A DNA stretch of 64,000 nucleotides from PVC group bacterium (GTDB lineage Bacteria; Verrucomicrobiota; Kiritimatiellia; CAIKKV01; CAITUY01), in the NCBI GenBank assembly GCA_945870225.1, contig CAMBRF010000006.1:48616-112615 (forward strand). The letters run 5' to 3'. Made by a program: the position numbers and the translations under genes. Position 1 is the stretch's first letter; the number at the start of each line of letters is the position of its first letter. Positions 27,597-36,454 of this stretch are shown here, piece by piece. The notes beneath the pieces were generated by a model. That model worked only from the letters and a program-made list of their open reading frames with translations, was not told the origin of the DNA and ran no database searches.

Positions 27597-28495
27597 TCTC
27601 GCAGGAAAGCATCAAATACTGGCAAGACTATCGCAAAAATTGTCCGCAACTTGGCACGCCCGTCAACCCGTTCATCCTTGCCAACCTACGCGCAGGCATG
27701 GGGACGCGGCAGGAACCGGCCGACAAGAACGTCAAGCTGACCAAAGTGATGGTGGATAACGTTCCCTGCGAATGGGTCATGGCACCGGGTGCCGATCCCG
27801 ACGTGCGCCTGCTGTATTTTCACGGGGGCGGCTACGTTTGCGGTTCAGGCGGTAACTACCTTCCCCTGGCGGCCGACCTGTCCGCGGCGGCCAAGTGTGC
27901 CGTGCTGCTGCCCGATTACCGGCTGGCACCGGAACACCGCTTCCCGGCGGGACTTGAGGATAGCCTGCGCGCCTACGAATGGATGCTCGTGGCGGGACCG
28001 AACGGGAAGGGGCCCGCTCGGGCAACCTTCATTGCCGGTGACTCGGCGGGTGGCGGCATGACTCTGGCGACCCTCCTGGCGTTGCGTGACCGCAAGCGCC
28101 CGTTGCCGAGGGCCGGCATTCCGCTGTCGGCTTACGCCGACCTGTCGCTGGCCAGCGAGTCGATCAAGAGCCAGGCGGAAACCGAACTCTTCATGAGTCC
28201 TAGTTTCCTGGTGGACTGCGTGAATTACTATGTCGATCCCAGCGAGGTTCATAACCCGCTCGTCTCGCCGGTCTTTGGCGATTATACCGGCATCCCGCCG
28301 CTGCTCTTTCAGGTTGGCGAGTACGAGATCATTCGTGACGATAGTATCCGTGCGGCGGCCAAGGCGAAAGCGGACGGGGTGGATGTGACGCTGGAAGTGT
28401 GGCCCGGTCAGGTTCACGTCTTTCATATTCGCGGACTTCCCGAAAGCAGGGAAGCCATCCAGCGCATTGCCAAGTTTATGCAGTCGCATCTGTGA
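27593..28495 (+). CDS. Alpha/beta-hydrolase esterase (HSL-like)
   Basis: A 300-residue esterase of the hormone-sensitive lipase group: oxyanion motif HGGG near residue 77, nucleophile motif GDSAGG near 153, and a C-terminal Asp/His region (EIIRDDS, HVFHI). No signal peptide is seen, so it is cytoplasmic. The ATG overlaps the hydA stop by four bases, and its own stop overlaps the next start, so it is translated with the hydrogenase. The natural substrate is unknown; a role in deacylating imported sugars or other esters would be inference. Confidence 0.8.
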   Translation: MISQESIKYWQDYRKNCPQLGTPVNPFILANLRAGMGTRQEPADKNVKLTKVMVDNVPCEWVMAPGADPDVRLLYFHGGGYVCGSGGNYLPLAADLSAAAKCAVLLPDYRLAPEHRFPAGLEDSLRAYEWMLVAGPNGKGPARATFIAGDSAGGGMTLATLLALRDRKRPLPRAGIPLSAYADLSLASESIKSQAETELFMSPSFLVDCVNYYVDPSEVHNPLVSPVFGDYTGIPPLLFQVGEYEIIRDDSIRAAAKAKADGVDVTLEVWPGQVHVFHIRGLPESREAIQRIAKFMQSHL

Positions 28496-30765
28496 GTAAC
28501 CTGATTACTCCTTCTGGACTCGCCGCACGTGACTGGGGCCTCTCGGTCGTCGTGCGGCAGTTTGAGGCGGCCCGGCCGATCCATTCGGTCCGGGCCGCAT
28601 TAGTATGGAGCGAGCGTTGCGAAACCACCCTCGCTTGCGCCGGTGGCACCTGGCAATGCACCCTGACGATCAAGCCCGCACCGGATCGGCCTGATGCTTT
28701 GGACGGCGAAATAACCTTCCTGCTCGCTACCGGTGCGGCGGAGTCGTGCAACGTTGCAATCGAACTGGATATCCCCGCCTGGAGTCCCGACCATTATGTG
28801 TTGGCTCCCGCCGCTGTCTACAACGGCAACCGATTTCAGGTTCGCAAAATGCCCTATCCGCCCATGTATCAAGATGCGGCGGACATCGGCCTGCAGCCGC
28901 CGATTCAGATATCGGATGTACCGCATCTGGAATGCGGCCCGGGAGAGTCGCGTCTGCAACTCAATACCGGCGACATGGCCACGCCCTGTCTCGGTTTTTT
29001 CGACCCCGCACAACGCGAAGGGGTATTGCTTCTGACGACGCAGGCGAGTCGCTTCCGCAACCACGGTCTGGGCTTGCGCGAAAATGCCGGCCGCACCCGC
29101 ATTGCCCTCACGCTGGAAGCGCCGTGCATGCGCTCGGACGGCATGTATGTCATGTCCTGCAGTACCCATCCAACCGTCGATCGTGCCCCAAGCTGGCGGG
29201 AAGGGGAGACGGTGACGATTCCCTTCCGCCTTTTCGTTTTTCCGTCTGCGGAGGTTCAGGGGCTTTTCGACCGATTTGCCCTTGTGCGCAAGGATCTTTC
29301 AGGTCGTGTCGATCTTCGCCAGCAGATCCCGTTCTCCGCCGCCTGGGATATTCAGGAACGCAAGTTCAACCGCGACAACTGGCGTGACGCCCCGACCGAC
29401 CAGTATTACGCCGTCGCGCAACACTCCGACATTCGCTACAACGACTGGCAACTCGGCTGGGTCGGCGGCGGCATGTCCGGGTTGCCTTTGCTGATGGCCG
29501 GAACCCCCCTTTCCCGGGACCGCGCCCTGCGCACCATCGACTTTCTCTTCCGGCGGACACAGCGTCCCAGCGGGTTGCTGGTTGGAATTTTCAGTAAGGA
29601 TCGGTATTGGGGCGACGGTTTTAACGTCCCCGGCACAGATCGCTGGGTGATGACGCGCAAAATCGGCGACGGCCTGTACTTCGTTATGAAGCACATCCTT
29701 TTGCTGCAGAAAAGCGATCCGAAATCGGCGGTGCCGGAATTGTGGCGGGCGGGGACGCTTCGTCTGGCCGATCGTCTGGTGGCGATCTGGAACCAGTATG
29801 GTCAATTCGGCCAACTGCTGGATTATGAAGCGGGTACCCTGGTGCAGGGAGGCTCGACCGCCGGAGCCATCCTTCCCGCCGCCCTGGCGCTGGCGGGGCA
29901 GTTCTTTAACGATCCGCGCTATCTCGAAGTGGCCGTGGCGGCCGGGGAGTTCTATTACCGTCGCGATGTCCGGGCAGGACTCACCACCGGCGGGCCGGGG
30001 GAGATCCTCAATGCCCCGGACAGCGAGTCCGCCTTCGCCATGCTCGAGTCGTTCGTGGTGCTGTATGAAGTGACGGGTAAGCCGGAATGGCTGGCGCGCG
30101 CCGGCGAGATGGCTCGGCAGTGCAGCTCCTGGGTCCAGAGCTACGACTACCGCTTCCCGCCCGATTCACCGCTTGGCAGGCTCGACCTTCAGGCGACGGG
30201 TTCGGTATGGGCCAATGTGCAGAACAAGCATAGCGCGCCGGGGCTCTGCACCCTGTCCGGTGATGCGCTGTTCAAGCTCTGGCGCGCCACACTGGATCCG
30301 TGGTATCTGGAACTCCTGCGTGACATCGTCCACGGCACGCCGCAATACCTCTCGCGTGCCGACCGGCCCGTACACAACCTGCCCGATGGCTGGATGTGCG
30401 AACGGGTCAACACCTGCGACTGGGAGTACAACTCGATCCCGCCCGGCCATGTGTTTTGCGGGAGTTGCTGGTGCGAGACTTCGAATATGTTGAGCTATGT
30501 CGAGATCCCCGGGCTTTATGTAAACGTCGATCTGGACCTGGCTGTGGCGTTTGATCATATCGATGCCGAAGTCCTGGGTCACGAGGGAGGGGGGCTGAAA
30601 GTACGCCTGCGCAATCCGACGCGTTTTGATGCCAAGGTGCGGATTCTGTGTGAAGGACGCCCCGACATGGCCCGCCCGCTGGGCCAACTGGGACTTTGGG
30701 GCCGCCCCGAGGTGCGGGTTCCCGCCGGCCGCAGCGTGGACTACATAGCCTTCATAGCCAAATAA
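28492..30765 (+). CDS. Predicted (alpha/alpha)6-barrel protein, glycosidase-like
   Basis: A 757-residue protein without a clear signal peptide. Residues about 1-270 look like a beta-rich domain. Residues about 300-640 contain repeated helical hairpins with aromatic and acidic residues (GDGLYFVMKHILLL, ESAFAMLESFVVLYEVTGKPEWL, WCETSNMLSYVEIPGLY), the texture of six-hairpin glycosidases and epimerases. A short beta domain closes it. I cannot assign a family. The GTG at 28492 overlaps the esterase stop by four bases and avoids a long overlapping extension. It may process a sugar or uronate; this is an inference from fold texture. Confidence 0.55.
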   Translation: MSNLITPSGLAARDWGLSVVVRQFEAARPIHSVRAALVWSERCETTLACAGGTWQCTLTIKPAPDRPDALDGEITFLLATGAAESCNVAIELDIPAWSPDHYVLAPAAVYNGNRFQVRKMPYPPMYQDAADIGLQPPIQISDVPHLECGPGESRLQLNTGDMATPCLGFFDPAQREGVLLLTTQASRFRNHGLGLRENAGRTRIALTLEAPCMRSDGMYVMSCSTHPTVDRAPSWREGETVTIPFRLFVFPSAEVQGLFDRFALVRKDLSGRVDLRQQIPFSAAWDIQERKFNRDNWRDAPTDQYYAVAQHSDIRYNDWQLGWVGGGMSGLPLLMAGTPLSRDRALRTIDFLFRRTQRPSGLLVGIFSKDRYWGDGFNVPGTDRWVMTRKIGDGLYFVMKHILLLQKSDPKSAVPELWRAGTLRLADRLVAIWNQYGQFGQLLDYEAGTLVQGGSTAGAILPAALALAGQFFNDPRYLEVAVAAGEFYYRRDVRAGLTTGGPGEILNAPDSESAFAMLESFVVLYEVTGKPEWLARAGEMARQCSSWVQSYDYRFPPDSPLGRLDLQATGSVWANVQNKHSAPGLCTLSGDALFKLWRATLDPWYLELLRDIVHGTPQYLSRADRPVHNLPDGWMCERVNTCDWEYNSIPPGHVFCGSCWCETSNMLSYVEIPGLYVNVDLDLAVAFDHIDAEVLGHEGGGLKVRLRNPTRFDAKVRILCEGRPDMARPLGQLGLWGRPEVRVPAGRSVDYIAFIAK

Positions 30766-30856
30766 CCATTATTGTTTTCAGGATCAGGACACGGTACAAG
30801 ACTCCGGTTCCTGTTCAATGTGCAGAGGAGTGGCGTAAAGAAACAGAGGTTCTCTC

Positions 30857-32020
30857 ATGATGTGCAATAAAGTGTTAGCGGTTGGAATAGCGGTCGGCAT
30901 GATCATGTCCAGCGCCTGGGCGGGCAAGGATCCGGTCATCAGAATCGGGTTGATTGCGGAGCTGACAGGTGACATCCCGGCTGTCGGCGCTTCGTGCAAG
31001 ACGGCGGCGGAACAGGCGGTGGAAGAGGTTAACAAGGCCGGCGGGCTGGAGGTCGGCGGGAAGAAGTACAAGATCGATCTTGTTGTGCAGGATAATGGCA
31101 GCAAGGCGGATCAGGCGGCGTTGTGCGCGCAGAAACTGATCGCGCAGGAACGGGTGCTCGCCATTGTCGGCCCGAACGCCAGCCTGGGCGCGGTGCCGGC
31201 TTCGTCCATTGCCGAAAGTTCCAAGACCGTCCTGATCACGCCCTGGTCCACCAATCCCAAAACCACGCTGGATGCGCGTACCGGCAAGTCCAAGCAATAT
31301 GTTTTCCGCGCCTGTTACACGGATCCGTTTGAGGGGCGCATTCTGGCCCGTTTTGTGCGCGATACCCTCAAGTTCGACACAGTCGCCGTGCTGTACGATG
31401 TGGCGTCCGAGGCGCCCAAAAGCCAGGCGGAGTTGTTCCGCCAGATTTTCACCCAGGCGGGCGGCCGGGTAGTGGCCTTTGAGACCTACACTTCAGGCGA
31501 TCGGGATTTCTCCGCGCAGCTGACCAAGATTCGTGAGGCGAAGCCCCAGATGATCTTTTTGCCAGCCTACTACAACGACGTGCCGCTGGTGGTTCAGCAG
31601 GCCCAGCGGCTGGGAATCAAGGTCCCCTTCGTGGGCAGCGATGCCTGGAGCAGCCCGGACCTGATCAAGCTTTCCCAGGGTGCGGTGGAGGGTTTTTACT
31701 TCGCGAATCACTATGCGGCCGATGCCGCCACGCCCACGGCCGGGGTTTTCATCAAGGCCTATCAACAGCGTTACGGGAAAACGCCCGATGACATTGCCGC
31801 CCTGACATACGATGCCATCGGCCTGCTGTTCAAATCCATTCAGGTGGCAGGAAAACCCGAACGGAAGGCCGTCCGCGATGCGCTGGCCAGCATTCCAAAA
31901 TATGAAGGCGTCACGGGCACCATGTCCTTCCAGGAAGGCTCCGGCGACCCGGTTAAGAGCGGGGTGATTCTCCAGATTCGCGATGGCAAATTTGTCTGGG
32001 TTTGCAACGCCGCCCCGTAA
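30857..32020 (+). CDS. livK: Branched-chain amino-acid type ABC transporter, binding protein
   Basis: A 387-residue periplasmic binding protein with a signal peptide (to about residue 22, ending SSAWAG). It has the family start IRIGLIAELTG, then GASCKTAAEQAVEEVN and VAIVGPNAS-like segments typical of LivK/type I receptors. It is followed by two permease and two ATPase genes, a complete Liv-type importer. The substrate could be a branched-chain amino acid, another amino acid or an amide; the sequence does not decide. Confidence 0.9.
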   Translation: MMCNKVLAVGIAVGMIMSSAWAGKDPVIRIGLIAELTGDIPAVGASCKTAAEQAVEEVNKAGGLEVGGKKYKIDLVVQDNGSKADQAALCAQKLIAQERVLAIVGPNASLGAVPASSIAESSKTVLITPWSTNPKTTLDARTGKSKQYVFRACYTDPFEGRILARFVRDTLKFDTVAVLYDVASEAPKSQAELFRQIFTQAGGRVVAFETYTSGDRDFSAQLTKIREAKPQMIFLPAYYNDVPLVVQQAQRLGIKVPFVGSDAWSSPDLIKLSQGAVEGFYFANHYAADAATPTAGVFIKAYQQRYGKTPDDIAALTYDAIGLLFKSIQVAGKPERKAVRDALASIPKYEGVTGTMSFQEGSGDPVKSGVILQIRDGKFVWVCNAAP

Positions 32021-32032
32021 GGAACTCAAAGG

Positions 32033-32908
32033 GTGGTTTATTTTCTCCAACAAACCCTGAATGCGCTCCAGTTGGGGAGCCTATATGCGTTGATCGCCCT
32101 CGGCTACACCATGGTCTACGGGATTCTCCGGCTGATCAACTTCGCCCATGGGGATCTGTTCATGGTGGGCGCGTTTGCTGCGTTCGGCATCGCGGCATGG
32201 CTGGGTTGGCCGTTTGTGCCGACTCTCCTGCTTTCAATGGCCGCGGTGGCGGCCTTGGGCGTCCTCATTGAACGACTGGCCTACAAACCTTTGCGCCAGG
32301 CTCCCAAAATGTCGGCGGTGATCACCGCGCTGGGGGTGGGGATATTTCTGGAGCACCTGATGCTGGTCTTCAATCCCTATCCGAGGCACATGCCGGAATT
32401 GATGCCGGTTCATCTCTGGACGGTCGGTCGACTCTCCCTCTCGTCGCATCAGGTGCTGATCATCGGTCTTTCGCTGGTCCTGATGCTGATCCTCGACTGG
32501 GTCGTCATGCGTACCAAGCTGGGGTTGGCGATGCGGGCCATTGCCTGGAACGGCCGGATTGTCCCCTTGATGGGCGTGCCGGTTAACCGGGTGATTTCCG
32601 CCACGTTCGCCATGGGGGCGGCCCTCGGTGCGGCGGCGGGAACCCTGTATGCCATGGCCTACCCGGTCATTGATCCCTATATGGGCGTCCTGGTGGGCTG
32701 GAAGGCGTTCATTGCCGCCGTGGTCGGCGGGATCGGGAATGTCCGGGGCGCGGTACTCGGCGGGTTCATTTTGGCCGGCGTGGAAATCGGGGTGGCGGCG
32801 TTCCTGCCGACGACCTATCGGGATTTCATTTCCTTCGGCTTGTTGCTGGTGCTGCTGGTGGTCCGCCCGCACGGGTTGCTGGGCCGGCCGCGGCTGGAAA
32901 AAGTGTGA
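32033..32908 (+). CDS. livH: Branched-chain amino-acid type ABC permease LivH
   Basis: A 291-residue integral membrane protein with about eight hydrophobic segments. The start LNALQLGSLYALIALGYTMVYGI and the segment INFAHGDLFMVGAF are hallmark LivH sequences. It starts at the GTG at 32033, 12 bases after livK, after AAGGAA. It pairs with LivM to form the translocation pathway. Confidence 0.92.
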   Translation: MVYFLQQTLNALQLGSLYALIALGYTMVYGILRLINFAHGDLFMVGAFAAFGIAAWLGWPFVPTLLLSMAAVAALGVLIERLAYKPLRQAPKMSAVITALGVGIFLEHLMLVFNPYPRHMPELMPVHLWTVGRLSLSSHQVLIIGLSLVLMLILDWVVMRTKLGLAMRAIAWNGRIVPLMGVPVNRVISATFAMGAALGAAAGTLYAMAYPVIDPYMGVLVGWKAFIAAVVGGIGNVRGAVLGGFILAGVEIGVAAFLPTTYRDFISFGLLLVLLVVRPHGLLGRPRLEKV

Positions 32909-32910
32909 CC

Positions 32911-33903
32911 ATGAAAATGCGTTGGATGATAGGGGTGCTTTTACTGGCGGGATTCGCCCTTTCCTGGGCCGTTCCGCATTTTGGGTGGCTCGATCCCTAT
33001 ATCCTGCTCGTCCTGATGTACCTGGGGATCAACATCATCCTGACCGCCAGCCTGAATCTGGTGAACGGTTACATGGGTGAGTTCTCCGTGGGTCATGCAG
33101 GATTCATGGCGGTGGGGGCGTATGTGTCCTCGGTCCTGACGGTGAACCTGTTTCCGGTGACGGGTGCGGTGTTCCTGTTTCCGGTCGCCGTGGTGGGCGG
33201 GGGACTGGCGGCCTCGCTGGCCGGCCTGCTGGTCTCGATCCCATCCTTTCGCACGCGAGGGGACTACCTGGCCATCGTCACTTTGGCCTTCGGCATGATC
33301 GTCAAATCCGCGCTGGAGAACATTGAGAGCGTCGGGGGACCGCGGGGGTTCATGGGGATGGAACAATTAACCACGCTTCCCTGGGTGTATGTCTGGGTGG
33401 TGGTCACGATCTGGATTCTCCGCAACCTGGTATTCTCGAAATACGGGCGTGGCATGGCGGCGATCCGGGAGGATGAGGTGGCGTGCGACCTGTGCGGCGT
33501 GCATACCCGGCGCGTCAAAATATCGGCATTTGTCGTGTCCGCCTTCTTCGCAGGCGTGGCTGGCGGATTGTACGCGCACGTGTTGCAATTCATCAATCCG
33601 AGGATGTTCGATATCCTGAAGTCGACGGAGATCCTGATCATGGTTTACCTCGGGGGTATGGCCTCCCTGGGCGGGTCCATCCTGGGCGCCTCGATCTACA
33701 CGATCGCCATGGAACTGCTGCGGGAGCAGGGGGCCTGGCGGATGGTTCTGATGCCCCTGCTGCTGATCCTGCTCATGTTATTCAGGCCCCGTGGACTGTT
33801 TGGCCTGCGCGAGTTTCCCTGGCTGGTTCCCCTGCGCGATTTGGTCCTGCTCCGTCCCGTGAAAAAACAAAAAGAGAAGACGCATGTCCCTGCTGGAAGT
33901 TGA
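32911..33903 (+). CDS. livM: Branched-chain amino-acid type ABC permease LivM
   Basis: A 330-residue permease with multiple membrane spans and the LivM signatures GYMGEFSVGHAGFMAVGAY and GDYLAIVTLAFG. The ATG at 32911 lies two bases after the livH stop with GGAAAAAG upstream; a GTG at 32905 that overlaps the stop is an alternative. The end overlaps livG by 20 bases. Confidence 0.9.
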   Translation: MKMRWMIGVLLLAGFALSWAVPHFGWLDPYILLVLMYLGINIILTASLNLVNGYMGEFSVGHAGFMAVGAYVSSVLTVNLFPVTGAVFLFPVAVVGGGLAASLAGLLVSIPSFRTRGDYLAIVTLAFGMIVKSALENIESVGGPRGFMGMEQLTTLPWVYVWVVVTIWILRNLVFSKYGRGMAAIREDEVACDLCGVHTRRVKISAFVVSAFFAGVAGGLYAHVLQFINPRMFDILKSTEILIMVYLGGMASLGGSILGASIYTIAMELLREQGAWRMVLMPLLLILLMLFRPRGLFGLREFPWLVPLRDLVLLRPVKKQKEKTHVPAGS

Positions 33904-34654
33904 ACATATCACACAGCATTTCGGGGGACTTTGTGCGGTCTCCGATTTCAGTCTGCGGCTGGAGCCCGGCGAACTGGTCGGCCTGATCGGGCCCAATGGC
34001 GCCGGCAAGACCACTGTGTTCAATATCATGACCGGTGTGTACCGGCCGACGTCCGGTCGCATCCATCTTGACGGGGAGGATCTGGTGGGGCTTTCCCCCA
34101 GCGCCATCCACGCGCGGGGTCTGGCTCGGACCTTCCAGAACATCCGCCTTTTCAAGAAAATGACGGTGCTCGATAATGTCCGGCTGGCCCGCTATGCCCG
34201 GCTCGGCTACAACCCGCTGGAGGCGCTGTTTCACGTTGGCCGGTTCCGCGCCGAGGAACTGAAGATTCTTGAGCATGCCCGGTCGCTGCTGGCGCTGTTC
34301 CATCTGGAGGATGCGGCTGGCGAACGGGCGGAGAATCTACCGTACGGGCTGCAGCGCAAGCTGGAAATCATCCGGGCGCTGGCCTCGCAACCCAGGATCC
34401 TGCTGCTTGATGAACCCGCCGCAGGCATGAACCCGCCGGAGATCGAGGAGTTGATGGCGTTCATCCAGCGCATCCGCAAGGAGTTCGCGCTGACGATTCT
34501 GCTGATCGAGCACCAGATGCGGTTGGTGATGGGAATTTGCGACCGCCTCGTGGTGCTCGATTTCGGGGCGACCATTGCCGAGGGGCTGCCGCATGAGATT
34601 CAAAAACATCCGCAGGTGCTGCAGGCCTACCTGGGTGTGGAGGTCGGGGAATGA
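33884..34654 (+). CDS. livG: Branched-chain amino-acid type ABC ATPase LivG
   Basis: A 256-residue ABC ATPase with Walker A GPNGAGKT, a LPYGLQRKLEI signature region replacing the usual LSGGQ (normal for LivG), and Walker B ILLLDEPAAGMNP. The C-terminal EVLADG-like segment reads AEGLPHEI. It energises the LivHM channel together with LivF. It overlaps livF by four bases. Confidence 0.92.
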   Translation: MSLLEVEHITQHFGGLCAVSDFSLRLEPGELVGLIGPNGAGKTTVFNIMTGVYRPTSGRIHLDGEDLVGLSPSAIHARGLARTFQNIRLFKKMTVLDNVRLARYARLGYNPLEALFHVGRFRAEELKILEHARSLLALFHLEDAAGERAENLPYGLQRKLEIIRALASQPRILLLDEPAAGMNPPEIEELMAFIQRIRKEFALTILLIEHQMRLVMGICDRLVVLDFGATIAEGLPHEIQKHPQVLQAYLGVEVGE

Positions 34655-35370
34655 GTGCAAAACCACCTTTGCTTGAGGTGAAGGACCTGGCGGTCTCATA
34701 CGGTAGTCTGCGTGCTGTAAAAGGGATTTCGTTGGAGGTGCATGAAGGCGAAATCGTTACCCTGATGGGTGCCAATGGGGCCGGTAAGTCCTCAATCCTC
34801 TCCGCCCTGTCCGGACTGACCCCGTTCCAGGGGACGGTGCGGTTTGACGGGCAGGATTTGCGGCGGGTGCCCGCTGACCGGATTGTGGCCCTGGGGATGG
34901 CTCACGTGCCGGAAGGGCGGGGGATTTTTGGCGATCTGACGGTGCGGGAGAATCTGCGCCTGGCCACCTGGATCCGTCACGATCGGGAGGGGATCCGGGC
35001 TGACACCGAGCGGGTGCTGGACCGGTTTCCACGTCTGCGCGACCGGTTGGAACAGCCCGGGGGAACGCTTTCCGGAGGTGAGCAGCAGATGCTGGCTGTG
35101 GCGCGCGCCCTCATGAGCCGGGCAAAATTGTTATTACTCGACGAGCCTTCCATGGGTTTGTCCCCGGTGCTGGTCCGTGAGATATTTGGTATTTTGCAGG
35201 AGATCAACCGGCAGGGCGTTACGCTGCTGCTGGTTGAGCAAAACGCCAACATGGCGTTGCGCATTGCCTCGCGCGGCTATGTCCTGGAGACCGGTCAAGT
35301 GGCCTTCAGCGGCGCCTCAGGTGACCTGCGTTCAGATCCCCGCGTGCGCAAGGCCTACCTGGGGGGGTGA
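34651..35370 (+). CDS. livF: Branched-chain amino-acid type ABC ATPase LivF
   Basis: A 239-residue ABC ATPase with Walker A GANGAGKSS, signature LSGGEQQMLAVARAL, Walker B LLLLDEPSMGLSP and H-loop region LLVEQN. The segment GMAHVPEGRGIF is a LivF hallmark. It ends the five-gene transporter operon. Confidence 0.92.
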   Translation: MSAKPPLLEVKDLAVSYGSLRAVKGISLEVHEGEIVTLMGANGAGKSSILSALSGLTPFQGTVRFDGQDLRRVPADRIVALGMAHVPEGRGIFGDLTVRENLRLATWIRHDREGIRADTERVLDRFPRLRDRLEQPGGTLSGGEQQMLAVARALMSRAKLLLLDEPSMGLSPVLVREIFGILQEINRQGVTLLLVEQNANMALRIASRGYVLETGQVAFSGASGDLRSDPRVRKAYLGG

Positions 35371-35392
35371 TGTGCGGGGGTGGGTTCTTTGC

Positions 35393-35457
35393 TTGCGCCA
35401 GCCTGCGCCGACTGTATAGTTTCGCTCTTCCGGGGTCAGGTCCTGATATCCTGACCC
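35393..35457 (+). promoter_or_regulatory. Promoter and leader hairpin of esterase gene
   Basis: TTGCGC (35393-35398) and TATAGT (35415-35420) are 16 bases apart. Just after the expected start of transcription, GGGTCAGG (35433-35440) pairs perfectly with CCTGACCC (35450-35457). The hairpin stands in the leader of the gene at 35480 and could be an operator or an attenuating structure. It might instead be the terminator of the transporter operon, although no T-run follows. Confidence 0.4.
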
Positions 35458-35479
35458 ACCGGTAATCAAGGAGAAAGTC

Positions 35480-36439
35480 ATGCCGCTCGTAGACAAACCA
35501 TTGGCCGACTTACAGACGTATGCGGGGCGCAACCCCAAGCCCGCGGATTTTGACGAGTTCTGGAACAAGGCCCTCGCTGAAATGCGCGCCATTGATCCCA
35601 AGGTTGAATTGGTGCCGGCGGAGTTTAACGTTCCCCATGCCGACTGTTTCCATCTTTATTTTACCGGTGTCGAGGGGGCCCGCATCTACGCCAAGGTGCT
35701 CCGCCCGAAGAAGCCCGAGGGCAAACATCCGGCGGTGCTCATGTTCCACGGATATACGGGAAACTCGGGCGACTGGTCTGAGAAGCTGGCCTACGTCGGG
35801 CAGGGGTTCACCGTGGCCGCACTCGACTGTCGTGGCCAGGGTGGGCGCTCGGAAGACATCGGGGGGACCCGGGGCACAACCTACAGGGGGCATATCATCC
35901 GCGGCCTGGACGACCGGCCGGAAAAGCTCCTGTTCCGAAACATCTATCTCGACACGGCGCAGCTTGCGGGGATAGTCATGGCCATGGACGATGTGGACGC
36001 CGCGCGGGTCGGCGCTATCGGCGGGTCGCAGGGCGGGGGGCTGACTCTGGCCTGTGCCTCGCTGGAGCCCCGGATAAAGCGAGCCGCGCCGACCTACCCG
36101 TTCCTGTGCGACTACCGGCGGGTGTGGGAAATGGACCTGGCCGTCAGCGCCTATGAGGAATTGAAATCATTCTTCAGGCAGTTTGATCCCACCCATGCCC
36201 GCGAACAGGAAATCTTCGAGCGCCTGGGCTATATCGACGTCCAGTTCCTGACGCCGCGCATCAAGGCTGAGATTCTGATGGGGGTAGGGTTGATGGACAC
36301 CGTCTGCCCTCCGTCCACCCAGTTTGCCGCCTACAACCGGATCACGTCCAGAAAGAGTCTGGCGATCTATCCCGACTTCGGTCACGAAGGGCTGCCGGGG
36401 TTCAATGACCGTGCGTTTGAATTCCTGCTGGGGCTCTGA
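35480..36439 (+). CDS. Acetylxylan-esterase / cephalosporin deacetylase-like hydrolase
   Basis: A 319-residue alpha/beta-hydrolase of carbohydrate esterase family 7 type. Visible: the family start (DFDEFWNKAL), HGYTGN, RGQGG, nucleophile motif GGSQGGG near residue 185, the Asp in GLMDTVCPPST and the His in GHEGLPG. It removes acetyl groups from xylo-oligosaccharides or other small esters. It lacks a signal peptide, so it likely acts on imported sugars. AAGGAG precedes the ATG by six bases. Confidence 0.88.
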   Translation: MPLVDKPLADLQTYAGRNPKPADFDEFWNKALAEMRAIDPKVELVPAEFNVPHADCFHLYFTGVEGARIYAKVLRPKKPEGKHPAVLMFHGYTGNSGDWSEKLAYVGQGFTVAALDCRGQGGRSEDIGGTRGTTYRGHIIRGLDDRPEKLLFRNIYLDTAQLAGIVMAMDDVDAARVGAIGGSQGGGLTLACASLEPRIKRAAPTYPFLCDYRRVWEMDLAVSAYEELKSFFRQFDPTHAREQEIFERLGYIDVQFLTPRIKAEILMGVGLMDTVCPPSTQFAAYNRITSRKSLAIYPDFGHEGLPGFNDRAFEFLLGL

Positions 36440-36454
36440 CGCTCGTAGCTCTCG

